Assembly: GCF_900184965.1 (NCBI RefSeq)
Contig: NZ_FXYA01000002.1
Coordinates: 26,303 to 90,302, forward strand
Source of the DNA: Akkermansia muciniphila
GTDB lineage: Bacteria > Verrucomicrobiota > Verrucomicrobiia > Verrucomicrobiales > Akkermansiaceae
Length of the DNA: 64,000 bases
Reading direction: 5' to 3'
Shown here: positions 45,219 to 53,659 of the stretch, in pieces
Position numbering within the stretch: position 1 is the stretch's first letter
Layout of the letters: each line of letters starts with the position of its first letter
The notes under the pieces: generated by a model
Databases searched by the model: none
Told to the model about the DNA's origin: nothing
Seen by the model: the letters and a program-made list of their open reading frames with translations, nothing else
Program-made: the position numbers and the translations under genes

Positions 45219-45330
45219 GGCCCTGTTTTTAATCGGGAAGAAAGCTCTTGAACATCCAAAAATCCGCACGCGCCGCCTCAATGTCACAAATCCGGGTGGG
45301 AAAACAAGGAGGGAATGCCACAATCATCTC

Positions 45331-45798
45331 ATGACGCACGCCTCCCCCGCCCCGGATGAACAGGAATTCTGGCTTTTCATTCAGGATGCCCCTCTGCCGG
45401 CCGCAGAGGAATTGCAGGAGAGCATGTTTCGCCTGGACGGCTGTTTCCGGCTGAACCTTTCCGGTGCGCCGGAAAACGCTCCGGACCATGTGCTGGAAGG
45501 AGAATATCTGGATGAAGAGGGAGAATCCCAGCTGGACGTATTCTGGGTCATGGAAACGGACGACGCGCGCCAGGCGTTCAAAAGGGACAACGCGGCCCTC
45601 CGGCAGATAGGGAACCGCACCAAAATGCTGCGCTTCATTCTGGAGGACGAATATGCCCTAGGCCATGTATTCGCCATGATTCACGCCATACTGGAACAAC
45701 GGGACGGCCTGCTGGTCATTCCGGACTCCCGGGGGAACGTTATTCTGGAACGGAAGAAAGCTTTGGATTTCCTGAACAGGGAAATCCGGGAAAGTTAA
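45331..45798 (+). CDS. Conserved-looking acidic protein, unknown function
   Basis: A 155-residue soluble acidic protein without a domain I can name. I start at MTHASPAPDEQ because the longer frame runs back through thiD on the opposite strand. The sequence is mixed alpha/beta with no membrane segment. Its stop overlaps the stop of the convergent Sel1 lipoprotein gene in a shared TTAA, so transcripts from the two must run into each other. Confidence 0.55.
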   Translation: MTHASPAPDEQEFWLFIQDAPLPAAEELQESMFRLDGCFRLNLSGAPENAPDHVLEGEYLDEEGESQLDVFWVMETDDARQAFKRDNAALRQIGNRTKMLRFILEDEYALGHVFAMIHAILEQRDGLLVIPDSRGNVILERKKALDFLNREIRES

Positions 45799-46826
45799 CG
45801 TTTCTGCGTCTGCGGAGCAGAACCGCCCTCACGCTCCGCATTCAGTTGAAGCGCCTTCTTTTTCCAGACTTCCGCCATATCCGCATCCTGAGAGGTTCCC
45901 TTTCCGGTGCTGTAGCAGACGGAAAGCATCAGCATGGCGTTGACGTGATTCTGCCCGGCGGCCAGCCGGAGCCAGTTGAACGCCTTTCCCTCATCCACAG
46001 GCACGCCGGAACCTTCCAGATAAGCCAGTCCCACGATATACTGGGAATGGGCGTCTCCGGCCGCAGCCGCCTGTTCATACCACTTCATGGCTCGCTCCAT
46101 ATCCCGCGCCACTCCCTGCCCCTTTGCATAAATGTTCCCCAGATAGACGGACGAAGGCGTATTCCCTCCGTTGGCGGCCTTCTCCAGCAGCGCCAGGCCG
46201 GAAGCGGCATCCTTCTCAAAACCCATCTTCCCCTCCATGTAAGCCCGGCCCAGCAGCCCCATGGCAGCCGGATGTTCCTCATCCGCCGCCTTGCGCCACA
46301 GCCCCAGCGCCTTGTTCAGATCCTGATCCGCGCCATCCCCCTTGAAATACATCATTCCCAACATGTACAGGGCGTTCCCCCGCTGGGTTCCCGGGCGGCC
46401 AAGCCCGTACTCAAACCACTCCCTGGCCGCTACGGCATCACGCTTGATTCCCGTCCCATACAGGAACATGGCGCCGATAACCGTTTCCCCGGAGTACCCG
46501 GAACCGGTCTCCGCCACGGAATCACACCAGGAACGCACGTCCAGCGGATGAACCCAGCCATTCTGCAACCCCTCCGCATACAGAGCGGCCACATCATTGA
46601 GGGCTTTTACATGCTCGCTGCCATTTTCTTTCTCGCGGCCGGCGCCGGCCACAGCAGCGTCCAGGCGCTCTCTCCATATTTCCGCCTCTTTCCGCACCGC
46701 AGACGGCTTTTCCCGTTCCGCTGAAGGAGCAGCCCGCTTTTCCCTGGAAGAAGGGGCGCGGTCACATCCGCTCAAAAAAAAGAAGGCGAAGGAAGCCGCC
46801 CATAAAGAGACAATTTTTTTCATCAT
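45795..46826 (-). CDS. Sel1-repeat lipoprotein
   Basis: About 343 residues with a lipobox (FFFLSGC), then a Ser/Glu/Arg-rich linker and at least five Sel1-like repeats from about residue 120, such as GNALYMLGMMYFKGDG, ALGLWRKAADEEHPAA, ALLEKAANGGNTPSSVYLG and AMKWYEQAAAAGDAHSQY. Sel1 repeats are TPR-like alpha-solenoids used as protein-binding scaffolds. Two adjacent ATG codons compete for the start; the first is given. The partner is unknown. A second Sel1 protein lies near the end of the window. Confidence 0.85.
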   Translation of the reverse strand: MMKKIVSLWAASFAFFFLSGCDRAPSSREKRAAPSAEREKPSAVRKEAEIWRERLDAAVAGAGREKENGSEHVKALNDVAALYAEGLQNGWVHPLDVRSWCDSVAETGSGYSGETVIGAMFLYGTGIKRDAVAAREWFEYGLGRPGTQRGNALYMLGMMYFKGDGADQDLNKALGLWRKAADEEHPAAMGLLGRAYMEGKMGFEKDAASGLALLEKAANGGNTPSSVYLGNIYAKGQGVARDMERAMKWYEQAAAAGDAHSQYIVGLAYLEGSGVPVDEGKAFNWLRLAAGQNHVNAMLMLSVCYSTGKGTSQDADMAEVWKKKALQLNAEREGGSAPQTQKR

Positions 46827-46986
46827 GGCCATTACCATAAGACAGCCTCATCAGGCTGCCAAGAAGAGAAATGACGGAAACGCCGCATCCGCACGCCGCG
46901 GAAGGGAGAAGCCGGAGAGCCGGATTTCCTCTTTTTGCATTGAATATTTTCCTCTTTTTGCTCTACTGAAACCAGTTCAACCTCTG

Positions 46987-47724
46987 ATGAAATTCGTTCT
47001 GCCCCTGTATCTCTTGACATGCCTGGGCCTGGCGTTCCTGGTAAGTTTTTCCTGCCGGGGTTCCGCGACGGAACTTCCCGTAAAATACGTCTTCGAGCTG
47101 TCGGATGAGCCGGTGAAAGTGCATCCCGGCAAAATAGATACCAAAAGCGTTTTCTTCCCCAAATACGCGCGCGGCACGTCTCCGGAAACCCTGAAGCGGC
47201 AGGCCGCCCTCTTCCAGTCCAAGGCCTCTCACGAGGCCTCCAAAAGCAAACCGGCCATCAGCATCCACATGAATGACGACAAAACGGAAAGGGACGTCCA
47301 TGAGCGGTCAGGCTATGAATTTCACCATGCGGAAAACCAGGAAGACATTGTCATCACAACCGAGACGCCGGACGAGGAAGTCTGGCTGAACGCCGGGGAT
47401 CCGGACAGTCCCTTTTTCCATACGCCCCGTTCCGCCGCCAATACGGGAATTCGCGGAACCGCTACACCTTCCGATTCCTGGCCCGCCTGGAATGAAGAAG
47501 AAGTCAACCTGCACATGAACCTTCCGGAATCGGCGCCGCGCCCCCTGGTAGTGCAGCCGGCTCCATCCGGAGCCATCCGCACCATCATCAAATCCTTTAA
47601 CGGAACCGTTTTTGAAGCGGATGCGCAGCCCATGCATCCCGTCTGGGATCAGCTTCCGCCCGGATACGTTCCTATTCCGGCTCTTCCGGCCTATCAGCCC
47701 GCTATATTGAAGAAATTACAATAG
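46987..47724 (+). CDS. Exported hypothetical protein
   Basis: A 245-residue protein with an N-terminal signal (MKFVLPLYLLTCLGLAFLVSF) that ends near a cysteine but lacks a good lipobox. The mature part is polar and mostly disordered-looking, rich in Pro, Glu and His, with the C-terminus Pro/Tyr-rich (QLPPGYVPIPALPAYQ). No family recognised. The reading frame extends upstream for over 120 codons, but only this ATG yields a signal sequence. It converges on the porin gene, 17 bp apart. Confidence 0.5.
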   Translation: MKFVLPLYLLTCLGLAFLVSFSCRGSATELPVKYVFELSDEPVKVHPGKIDTKSVFFPKYARGTSPETLKRQAALFQSKASHEASKSKPAISIHMNDDKTERDVHERSGYEFHHAENQEDIVITTETPDEEVWLNAGDPDSPFFHTPRSAANTGIRGTATPSDSWPAWNEEEVNLHMNLPESAPRPLVVQPAPSGAIRTIIKSFNGTVFEADAQPMHPVWDQLPPGYVPIPALPAYQPAILKKLQ

Positions 47725-47741
47725 GAGGGGGGCAGAAAGCC

Positions 47742-49007
47742 TCAGAACTTGAAGCGGACAGCCCCGAAAACAGACCATCCGTTAAAGGCTTTGGCCGTTG
47801 CCGAATCCACATGGCTGGTGACATACTCTACAGCCAGCATCAGCTTGACTGCATTGACGGCCTCCGGACACAGATAGCAATTCAGCCCCAGGTAAAAGGA
47901 ATGCATGCTGTCCACCCATGCGGGGTAATGGGTGACGCTGGGCACATAACGGGTATTCAGCTTCACAGAACGGTTCCCAAAGGAGCACTGGTATTGAAAG
48001 ACGCCCTCAAGATGCGGGGAAATCCGGTAAATGGGCTGCAACACCAGTCCGTACACATTCTTTGCGCCAGGCTGACCTACAATTCCCACGCCTGCCAGTA
48101 AATTCCCCATGATGGAGAAAGCGCCGCGGCTGGCGTCCCAGCTCAGGGAAATCACGTCCTGCGCCCCCGTTCCGCAGTAATCGGACGAGGAAGGGATTTT
48201 CCTTCCCCGCCATTCCGTAAAATTATGGGCATACTGGTACCCCAGAAACTGGCTGTCCCACATGGGAGAAGCCACCTTCCACTTCATGGCGTTCAGGAGA
48301 AACAGGTTGTCCGCGGAATGGAACTGGATTTCATCCTTCAAATCCGTACCGTTCGCATTCAGGTAAACGCCGTAGGAATGGTACAGGCTCTTGGCATCCT
48401 TCTGAAAATTGGCCTCCAGCCCCCAGTTGGAAATAGGGATTAATTCATTGCACAGGGCGGACCTTTCCACTGTTTTAATCCGTGAGGAAGCCAGGCAATA
48501 TTCCGACGTCAGGTGAGGCGTCAGCTTGCCGGCCCTGAGCTTGACGCCGGACATGGTCTTTTCCAGATAAAGTTCATACAGGGACCACTCCGTGTGGCTG
48601 CCTATCCATTCTCCCCGCACTTCGCGGTGCCGGCCTTCCAAATCCCCTACATTCGTCAGATTGGACAGACGCCAGGAACCGTCCCCCATCAGGATGTCGC
48701 CGCCCAGGTAAGCGCGCCTCCACCCGTTGTTATGGCCGCCGGAAGAAGCGCAGAATTTATTGGCTCCATTGGGGCTGACGGCTGCTGCCTGATACTGGCC
48801 GATCAGCGTCAGCTTCACCTTCCTGATCCATGAGGAATCATTCCGGTACAGCACGGGACCGCGGTCCAGCACCCGGCACAGGGACGGCAGAGATTCCCCG
48901 GAAACCGGCTGGAACTGAGTTGCTCCCACACCGGCTTCCGCCGAAGGAAAGGCGGCACACCAGCAAGCGGCCAACAGGGACATCCCCGGAAAAACAAGCT
49001 TCATCAT
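47742..49007 (-). CDS. Outer-membrane porin-like beta-barrel protein
   Basis: A 421-residue protein with signal peptide (to about residue 25) and alternating polar and aromatic strands through the whole mature region. The last strand ends in aromatic Phe (FGAVRFKF), the recognition signal for outer-membrane assembly. Stretches such as VKLTLIGQYQAAAV, LRAGKLTPHLTSEY and FQYQCSFGNRSVKLNTRY suggest the phosphate-selective porin O/P type, but the match is by eye. Substrate unknown. A promoter candidate lies just upstream. Confidence 0.72.
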   Translation of the reverse strand: MMKLVFPGMSLLAACWCAAFPSAEAGVGATQFQPVSGESLPSLCRVLDRGPVLYRNDSSWIRKVKLTLIGQYQAAAVSPNGANKFCASSGGHNNGWRRAYLGGDILMGDGSWRLSNLTNVGDLEGRHREVRGEWIGSHTEWSLYELYLEKTMSGVKLRAGKLTPHLTSEYCLASSRIKTVERSALCNELIPISNWGLEANFQKDAKSLYHSYGVYLNANGTDLKDEIQFHSADNLFLLNAMKWKVASPMWDSQFLGYQYAHNFTEWRGRKIPSSSDYCGTGAQDVISLSWDASRGAFSIMGNLLAGVGIVGQPGAKNVYGLVLQPIYRISPHLEGVFQYQCSFGNRSVKLNTRYVPSVTHYPAWVDSMHSFYLGLNCYLCPEAVNAVKLMLAVEYVTSHVDSATAKAFNGWSVFGAVRFKF

Positions 49008-49033
49008 AGGTTAAACAAACAAATTGGGCGCAC

Positions 49034-49061
49034 ATCTTAAGGAGCCGCCTTTGAAAATCAA
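49034..49061 (-). promoter_or_regulatory. Candidate sigma-70 promoter of the porin gene
   Basis: On the minus strand TTGATT, a 16-bp spacer, then TAAGAT, about 25 bp upstream of the porin start codon. Four of six matches in each box. Confidence 0.4.
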
Positions 49062-49126
49062 GCCCGGATGTTCCTTTCGACATCACAGGTTTCTGAAAGG
49101 GTTGTTACAAAGAACGGCAATGGTGA

Positions 49127-49306
49127 ACGCAGCGGTACGCCCTTACGGAGCGCACTATCAAAAGGCTTAGGGACGCAGGTTTCGGCACGGCCTGGAGTTA
49201 TGGCGACATCAGCCTGCGTATCATCGGCCTGACGAATGGGGGCCATTCCTCATCATTCCCGACGCGATGGAGAAACCATAATGAAGTTCCCTGGCATCAT
49301 CGCTAA
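49127..49306 (+). pseudogene. Remnant of an alkyltransferase-like (ATL/MGMT) DNA repair gene
   Basis: A 59-codon open stretch without a start codon whose translation includes TAWSYGDIS and, 26 residues after the D of YGD, EVPWHHR, then a stop. In E. coli YbaZ (Atl) the matching elements are TTYGDV and LPWHRV, with exactly the same number of residues from the Tyr to the Pro. The segment between is poorly conserved and the sequence after HR is out of frame (ATC GCT AAC), as expected from decay. The region lies between the porin and methyltransferase genes. Identification is by eye and moderately uncertain. Confidence 0.4.
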
Positions 49307-49326
49307 CGTTTACCGGCTCCAGCGCA

Positions 49327-51390
49327 TCATTCCGGCAAGCTTTCCCTCCCGGCCCGCATGGAGGAACATGCCTGAATAACAACCTCCCGCTCCTGCGGGG
49401 AAAGGCCGTAAATGTCTTCCATCAGCACATTCATCCGCTCATCCCCTTCCGGACAATAGCGAACCGCGAGCGCGTCCGCCAGCCTTTCCGCCTCCCGCAA
49501 CAGGGGAAGGCCGGGCACGCGGATGGGGGCCCGGAGGATAGGGGCGGTATCCATCTGGAAAAAATCCCCCTGCATTTTTCCCCGGCGGAGAAACCAAAAC
49601 TGCATCAGGCGCGAATTGAACAGAGCCGCCAGATATTTCATGCTCACGCGTTCCGAGCGAATCACGTTGAATGCCATCATCACATAAGCCTCCTTTTCCG
49701 TATAGGAGAAGGTTGGACGGGCACACTTCCTGACGGCCAAGATTTTGGGGCCGGGACGGAAAAAACGCTCCTGCCGGGGCCAGTGCACATGGTAGTATTT
49801 CATGCGGCCCATGCGTGTTTCCCGCCGGGCCTCCATCAGGGGACGGAACTTTTCCAAATGGCGCAAAAGCGTAACGGCCTGCTCCGCTCCGTTGGACGGG
49901 GTCAGATATAACAACACCTTCTCAGGATCGTTCAGCGCATGCCGCCCTGCCTGAACAGGTTCATACAGAGGCTTGAGAAAACGCCGCTCCCGTTCCGGAA
50001 GCAGGTCAACATACCCCTTAGGCACGACGAATACCCCATCCCCCCTCCGGATTCCGAACCGCCGCACTGTTTCCGGCCCCAGATTCTCCAGAGCGCGGGA
50101 GGAAACGACGTCTGGATTCGGCACAATCCCCTGCGTCATTTCCTTTGCGGCGTCCAGCCTGAAATTCCGGCACGCCTCCATCTTTTCCAGAAGACGCCGC
50201 TCTGCTGAAGAGCAGAAGGACAATCCTTCCCTGACGCACGTTTCGACATCTTCCGGCAGGGGAAACCGACGGTACGGCTCATGTTCCAGAAATGATTCCA
50301 CTTCATTCACGGAGCCGCCAAAACGGCGGTATTCCGGAACCAGACGCTCGCCTCCCTCTCCCTTTTTCTCCGCCAGAACAGTCATGGTATGGACGCGGGC
50401 GGATTCAAACACGCGGCAGGCTCCGAAATCCGATAAGCGCAGCAAACCGCAATCTTCCAGCAGCTTGCGGCGGAGAAAGGCGGCTCCGGCATTAGCCATC
50501 CACTTGTTGGGAACGACCAGATGCATCACGCCCCCCCGCTTCAGGGCATCCAGCCCCACACAGGCAAACACGTACCAGTAATCCATGCGGGAAGAACAGT
50601 AGGAAGCAAGAGAAGAACATTTCAAGCGGTCAAATAATTCCTTGTTCCCTTTTTCCCCGACAAAAGGGGGATTGCCGATCACCAGGTCAAAGCCTCCTTC
50701 CTCCATGACCGTTGAAAGGCCCTGCCGCCAAACGCCGGAAGCGGACATATCCAGACTGTCCCCGCACAGCAGGCGATCCCGTAACTCCCCCTTTCCTCCG
50801 GCGGCGAGCCATGCGCAACGAAAACGGAAACGGGCCACTTCCAACGCCTCCGCACAGACATCCACTCCGTAAATATTCTCTTCCAAAACGGAGCGGATTA
50901 AATCGGACTCCGGACACCCCGGTTCCAGACGCTTTCTGCGGGAGACAAGCTCCCGGAGCATTCCCATGGTGAATGCTCCGGCCCCGGCGGATAAATCCAG
51001 CACACGGATACTTCCCAGCAACCCGGCTTCTTCATCACCGCTCCTGGGAGCAGGCAATCTGGATTCCAGCCAGGAAGATACCGCTTCCCGGGCCATCCAG
51101 CGAACAAGAAAGCCGGGGGTATACACCGTCCCGGAACGGCGGGCATCCGTCAGGAAACGCCCCAGCAATCCTTCCAGCACGGCAGGAGTAACAGCCCGGC
51201 AGACATCCTCTTCCCTCAAGGAAAAAGCGAATCCCCCCGGCAGCCGGCCCTCACGGCCAGCCTGCCGTTTCAGCAAATTATTCATCACCGCCTCTTTCAA
51301 CCGCCCCCAGGTTTCAGGACGGCCCCCGCTGCCCTTCTCCACGGCGAAACACTGAGCTATAAAACAATCCTGAACGTTCCGCTCCTTCAC
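49327..51390 (-). CDS. Orphan Eco57I/TaqI-like adenine-specific DNA methyltransferase
   Basis: A 687-residue N6-adenine methyltransferase-like protein. A SAM-binding motif I reads VLDLSAGAGAFTMGML (near residue 133), the acidic motif follows as NIYGVDVCAEALEVARFRF, and the catalytic motif IV is IGNPPFVG with Asn240. The C-terminal half (RFLKPLYEP, YHVHWPRQ, KILAVRKCARPTFSY, AALFNSRLMQFWFLRRG) resembles the TaqI-type target-recognition domain of type IIG enzymes. I see no nuclease motif at the N-terminus and no restriction gene beside it, so it may act as an orphan methylase for epigenetic marking. Confidence 0.85.
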   Translation of the reverse strand: MKERNVQDCFIAQCFAVEKGSGGRPETWGRLKEAVMNNLLKRQAGREGRLPGGFAFSLREEDVCRAVTPAVLEGLLGRFLTDARRSGTVYTPGFLVRWMAREAVSSWLESRLPAPRSGDEEAGLLGSIRVLDLSAGAGAFTMGMLRELVSRRKRLEPGCPESDLIRSVLEENIYGVDVCAEALEVARFRFRCAWLAAGGKGELRDRLLCGDSLDMSASGVWRQGLSTVMEEGGFDLVIGNPPFVGEKGNKELFDRLKCSSLASYCSSRMDYWYVFACVGLDALKRGGVMHLVVPNKWMANAGAAFLRRKLLEDCGLLRLSDFGACRVFESARVHTMTVLAEKKGEGGERLVPEYRRFGGSVNEVESFLEHEPYRRFPLPEDVETCVREGLSFCSSAERRLLEKMEACRNFRLDAAKEMTQGIVPNPDVVSSRALENLGPETVRRFGIRRGDGVFVVPKGYVDLLPERERRFLKPLYEPVQAGRHALNDPEKVLLYLTPSNGAEQAVTLLRHLEKFRPLMEARRETRMGRMKYYHVHWPRQERFFRPGPKILAVRKCARPTFSYTEKEAYVMMAFNVIRSERVSMKYLAALFNSRLMQFWFLRRGKMQGDFFQMDTAPILRAPIRVPGLPLLREAERLADALAVRYCPEGDERMNVLMEDIYGLSPQEREVVIQACSSMRAGRESLPE

Positions 51391-51438
51391 TGCGGCATTC
51401 GTACACTACTGGAACGGGCCGCGCAATCAAAAGGAGAA

Positions 51439-51496
51439 ATTGTCCGGGAAGCCAGCTTCAGAACATTCATGCCAGGAATGCCCTTTCCTGGACAAT
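51439..51496. repeat. Nested inverted repeat in the methyltransferase leader
   Basis: ATTGTCCGGGAA and TTCCTGGACAAT pair with one mismatch across 34 nt, and the interior holds a second stem CATTC / GAATG. It lies 49 bp upstream of the methyltransferase start codon, on the side from which that gene is transcribed. It lacks a T tract, so it is not an obvious terminator. Confidence 0.5.
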
Positions 51497-51596
51497 CCCG
51501 GCACGCTTACACCGGCAATGCCTGTTTCCATGGAGGCAACACCCATTTCATAAATCAGGTTTCTCAATTCGTTCCTCTATTCCCTTATTTTGGAAT

Positions 51597-51630
51597 AAAT
51601 AAAATCCGGCTTTGCCATCAGCAAGCCGGA
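51597..51630 (-). terminator. Terminator of the tRNA cluster
   Basis: On the minus strand CCGGCTT / AAGCCGG stem with a 10-nt loop, followed by ATTTTATTTATT, just downstream of the first tRNA-Lys. Confidence 0.8.
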
Positions 51631-51642
51631 CTAAAAAAGAGA

Positions 51643-51718
51643 TGGTACCCCGTCACGGGCTCGAACCGTGGACAAACTGATTAAGAGTCAGCTGCTCTAC
51701 CAACTGAGCTAACGAGGC
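51643..51718 (-). tRNA. tRNA-Lys (anticodon CTT), copy A
   Basis: A 76-nt cloverleaf with the 3' CCA encoded. The D-arm reads TAGCTCAGTTGGTAGAGCA, the anticodon loop CTCTTAA gives CTT for the lysine codon AAG, and the T-arm has GGTTCGAGCC. Two G-U pairs sit in the acceptor stem. The gene is identical to the next copy upstream. Confidence 0.96.
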
Positions 51719-51754
51719 ACTGGAATAACGGCATCCCTTGCAGGAACAACCGGA

Positions 51755-51830
51755 TGGTACCCCGTCACGGGCTCGAACCGTGGACAAACTGATTAAGAGT
51801 CAGCTGCTCTACCAACTGAGCTAACGAGGC
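51755..51830 (-). tRNA. tRNA-Lys (anticodon CTT), copy B
   Basis: Base-for-base identical to copy A, 112 bp away in the same orientation, again with encoded CCA. The spacers differ, so the duplication is confined to the tRNA plus a few flanking bases. Confidence 0.96.
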
Positions 51831-51872
51831 ATGTATCCGGTGATTCCCCGCGACAAGCACCACCCATGAAGA

Positions 51873-51947
51873 TGGAGCCACTGGTCGGAATTGAACCGAC
51901 GACCCACGCATTACGAATGCGTTGCTCTACCCCTGAGCTACAGTGGC
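51873..51947 (-). tRNA. tRNA-Thr (anticodon CGT)
   Basis: A 75-nt cloverleaf with a perfect acceptor stem GCCACTG / CAGTGGC and encoded CCA. The anticodon loop TTCGTAA gives CGT, reading threonine ACG. It is the first gene of the tRNA-Thr, Lys, Lys unit. Confidence 0.96.
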
Positions 51948-51972
51948 ATCGCGAGAAGCGCACGAGCAAGTA

Positions 51973-52000
51973 ATCATAAGAGTCCCCTTTTAGCAAGTCT
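51973..52000 (-). promoter_or_regulatory. Candidate promoter of the tRNA unit
   Basis: On the minus strand a good -10 box TATGAT lies 25 bp before tRNA-Thr, with a weak -35 (AGACTT) 16 bp further up. The region upstream is A/T-tract rich. Confidence 0.4.
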
Positions 52001-52141
52001 TTTTTGCAATAAGACCGTTTTTTTACTCCTTGAATGCGGAATAGAAGCCAAGAGCGGCAGGTGACAGTAGAAGAGCTTGCATAGGCGCGGGAAACATGGT
52101 GGAGTTCATGTCCTCAAAGAGCTTTTCTTTCCCTACTTATC

Positions 52142-52639
52142 ATGAAGGCATATTACATTTTCCAGCAGGCGGACGAAGAAACAATCAGCAACATTCTGGA
52201 CTGGATGCGCAACCAGGAACGCGCCATTTACCGCGCCGCCGTGCGTGAACTTGGAGCCCTGAAAAAACTGCGCCCCGAATTTATCCAGCGCAAACCTCTT
52301 CAGGAACAATTTTCCTTCATCAAGAAAATGCTGTCGTGGAAACCCAGCAATGAAATCGGTGACCATCTGCTTCAGGTCTGGCTGTTGCGCAAACACCAGG
52401 ACATGCTGATTACGTTCCTGAATACCCTGGGCATCCCCCATGACGGCAACGGCATTGTCAATGAACTGCCGGAAACGCTGGACAAGGACAAACTTGCCAA
52501 AGCTGTGGACGAACTGTTTGAAAAATACCCTGCCGGCGTAGCGTCCGTATACCTCCAGATGTTCCAGCTCCAGACGGAAGACGGCTGGGATGAACTGGCC
52601 GAAGTTCTGGCGAACGACCCCCGCGTCACGATTCGCTGA
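52142..52639 (+). CDS. Soluble helical protein, unknown function
   Basis: A 165-residue, largely alpha-helical cytoplasmic protein with no recognised domain. The N-terminus (KAYYIFQQADEETISNILDW) and regular amphipathic pattern suggest a compact helical bundle. It has its own strong terminator, and its codon choice matches neighbouring core genes, so it is a real gene. Confidence 0.7.
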   Translation: MKAYYIFQQADEETISNILDWMRNQERAIYRAAVRELGALKKLRPEFIQRKPLQEQFSFIKKMLSWKPSNEIGDHLLQVWLLRKHQDMLITFLNTLGIPHDGNGIVNELPETLDKDKLAKAVDELFEKYPAGVASVYLQMFQLQTEDGWDELAEVLANDPRVTIR

Positions 52640-52664
52640 CGTTATTCTCCTCCGAGGCATAACA

Positions 52665-52696
52665 GGGCCGCTCCGTCCCGGAGACGGCCCTTTTTT
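52665..52696 (+). terminator. Rho-independent terminator
   Basis: GGGCCG and CGGCCC close an imperfect hairpin with an inner CCG / CGG pair, followed by TTTTTT, 25 bp past the preceding stop. Confidence 0.88.
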
Positions 52697-52814
52697 ATGG
52701 AGGCAAACGGCCTGCCTGCCGCTGTTCTCCGGGTTCCTGGAGAAATAAGCGTAGGAACGCGCGGAACCTGTTTGAAACAGCTGTAATGGAAAGCATGCCG
52801 GAAGCGCAAGCCCA

Positions 52815-53600
52815 TCAGGAGGAGGCGCTGTCCGTCTGTTCCGGATGAAATGACCACCCCTCATCCCCGTGGTACACCATCATACGGGACATGCCGCCGT
52901 CAATGACCAGATTCTCCGCATTGACAAAGCCGGAGCTGCAGAGAAAGAAAACGGCCTTCACGATATCTTCCGGCGAACCGACGCGTCCGGAAGGGTGCTG
53001 AAAACCGTCTTCCGGAGACAGGACGCCGAAAGCCCCCGTGTCAATCCAGCCAGGACTGATGCTGTTCACACGAACGCCGAAAGGGGCGAGGCTCATGGCG
53101 AGAGCATGAGTTAAAGAAGTGAGGGCGCCCTTGGCCGCGCTATAGCTTTCCGTATCCTTCTGGGACATGGATGCGCGGGTGGAAGCAATATTCACGATGG
53201 AAGCGCCGCGGGAAAAATGGTCGCGAAATAAAAGGCTTAGCAAATAGGGAGCGGAAACTCCCACGCGCAAAACTTCATTGAATTCCTCAAAGGAACAGCC
53301 GGACAGAATGCCGCGACGCGTGATGCACGCATTATTTACCAGCACATCCACATGCCCAAAGCATTCCAACACCTTTTCCGCAAAAGACCGCACGTCCTCT
53401 TCCACGCCCGCATTGCCCGTCACGCAAAGATGCCCCTCTCCCGGCAGTTCCTCCAGCAGGGAGGCCGTTTCCTCATGCTTCACATCCAAAACCGCCACCC
53501 GGGCTCCCGCCGCAGCGCAGGCTTCCGCAATGGCGCGGCCAATGCCGCAGGCTCCTCCCGTCACCACCACGGTACTGCCGGAAAAATCAACATCCTTCAT
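52815..53600 (-). CDS. Short-chain dehydrogenase/reductase
   Basis: A 261-residue classical SDR. The cofactor motif is VVTGGACGIGRAIA near the N-terminus, NNACITRRG is the NNAG-like strand motif, the catalytic Tyr and Lys are in YSAAKGAL, and ISPGWIDTG follows. The Asp at the end of the second strand (VAVLDV) favours NAD over NADP. No neighbouring pathway gene indicates the substrate. Confidence 0.88.
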   Translation of the reverse strand: MKDVDFSGSTVVVTGGACGIGRAIAEACAAAGARVAVLDVKHEETASLLEELPGEGHLCVTGNAGVEEDVRSFAEKVLECFGHVDVLVNNACITRRGILSGCSFEEFNEVLRVGVSAPYLLSLLFRDHFSRGASIVNIASTRASMSQKDTESYSAAKGALTSLTHALAMSLAPFGVRVNSISPGWIDTGAFGVLSPEDGFQHPSGRVGSPEDIVKAVFFLCSSGFVNAENLVIDGGMSRMMVYHGDEGWSFHPEQTDSASS

Positions 53601-53659
53601 AGGCTGATTGTCATATCCCGCCCAAGAAAGTCAATCATCGCTTTCCGCGCATACGGCGC

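Noticed and set aside
45219..45330. Possible TPP riboswitch for thiD
   Set aside because: The gap is short and contains no recognisable TPP-box sequences.
51641..51831. Direct repeat of about 80 bp that might suggest a CRISPR or mobile element
   Set aside because: It is fully explained by two identical tRNA-Lys genes; only two copies and no spacer array.
49327..51947. Possible genomic island at the tRNA cluster
   Set aside because: No integrase, direct repeat of a tRNA 3' end or other mobile gene is visible; only the methyltransferase and a pseudogene are unusual.
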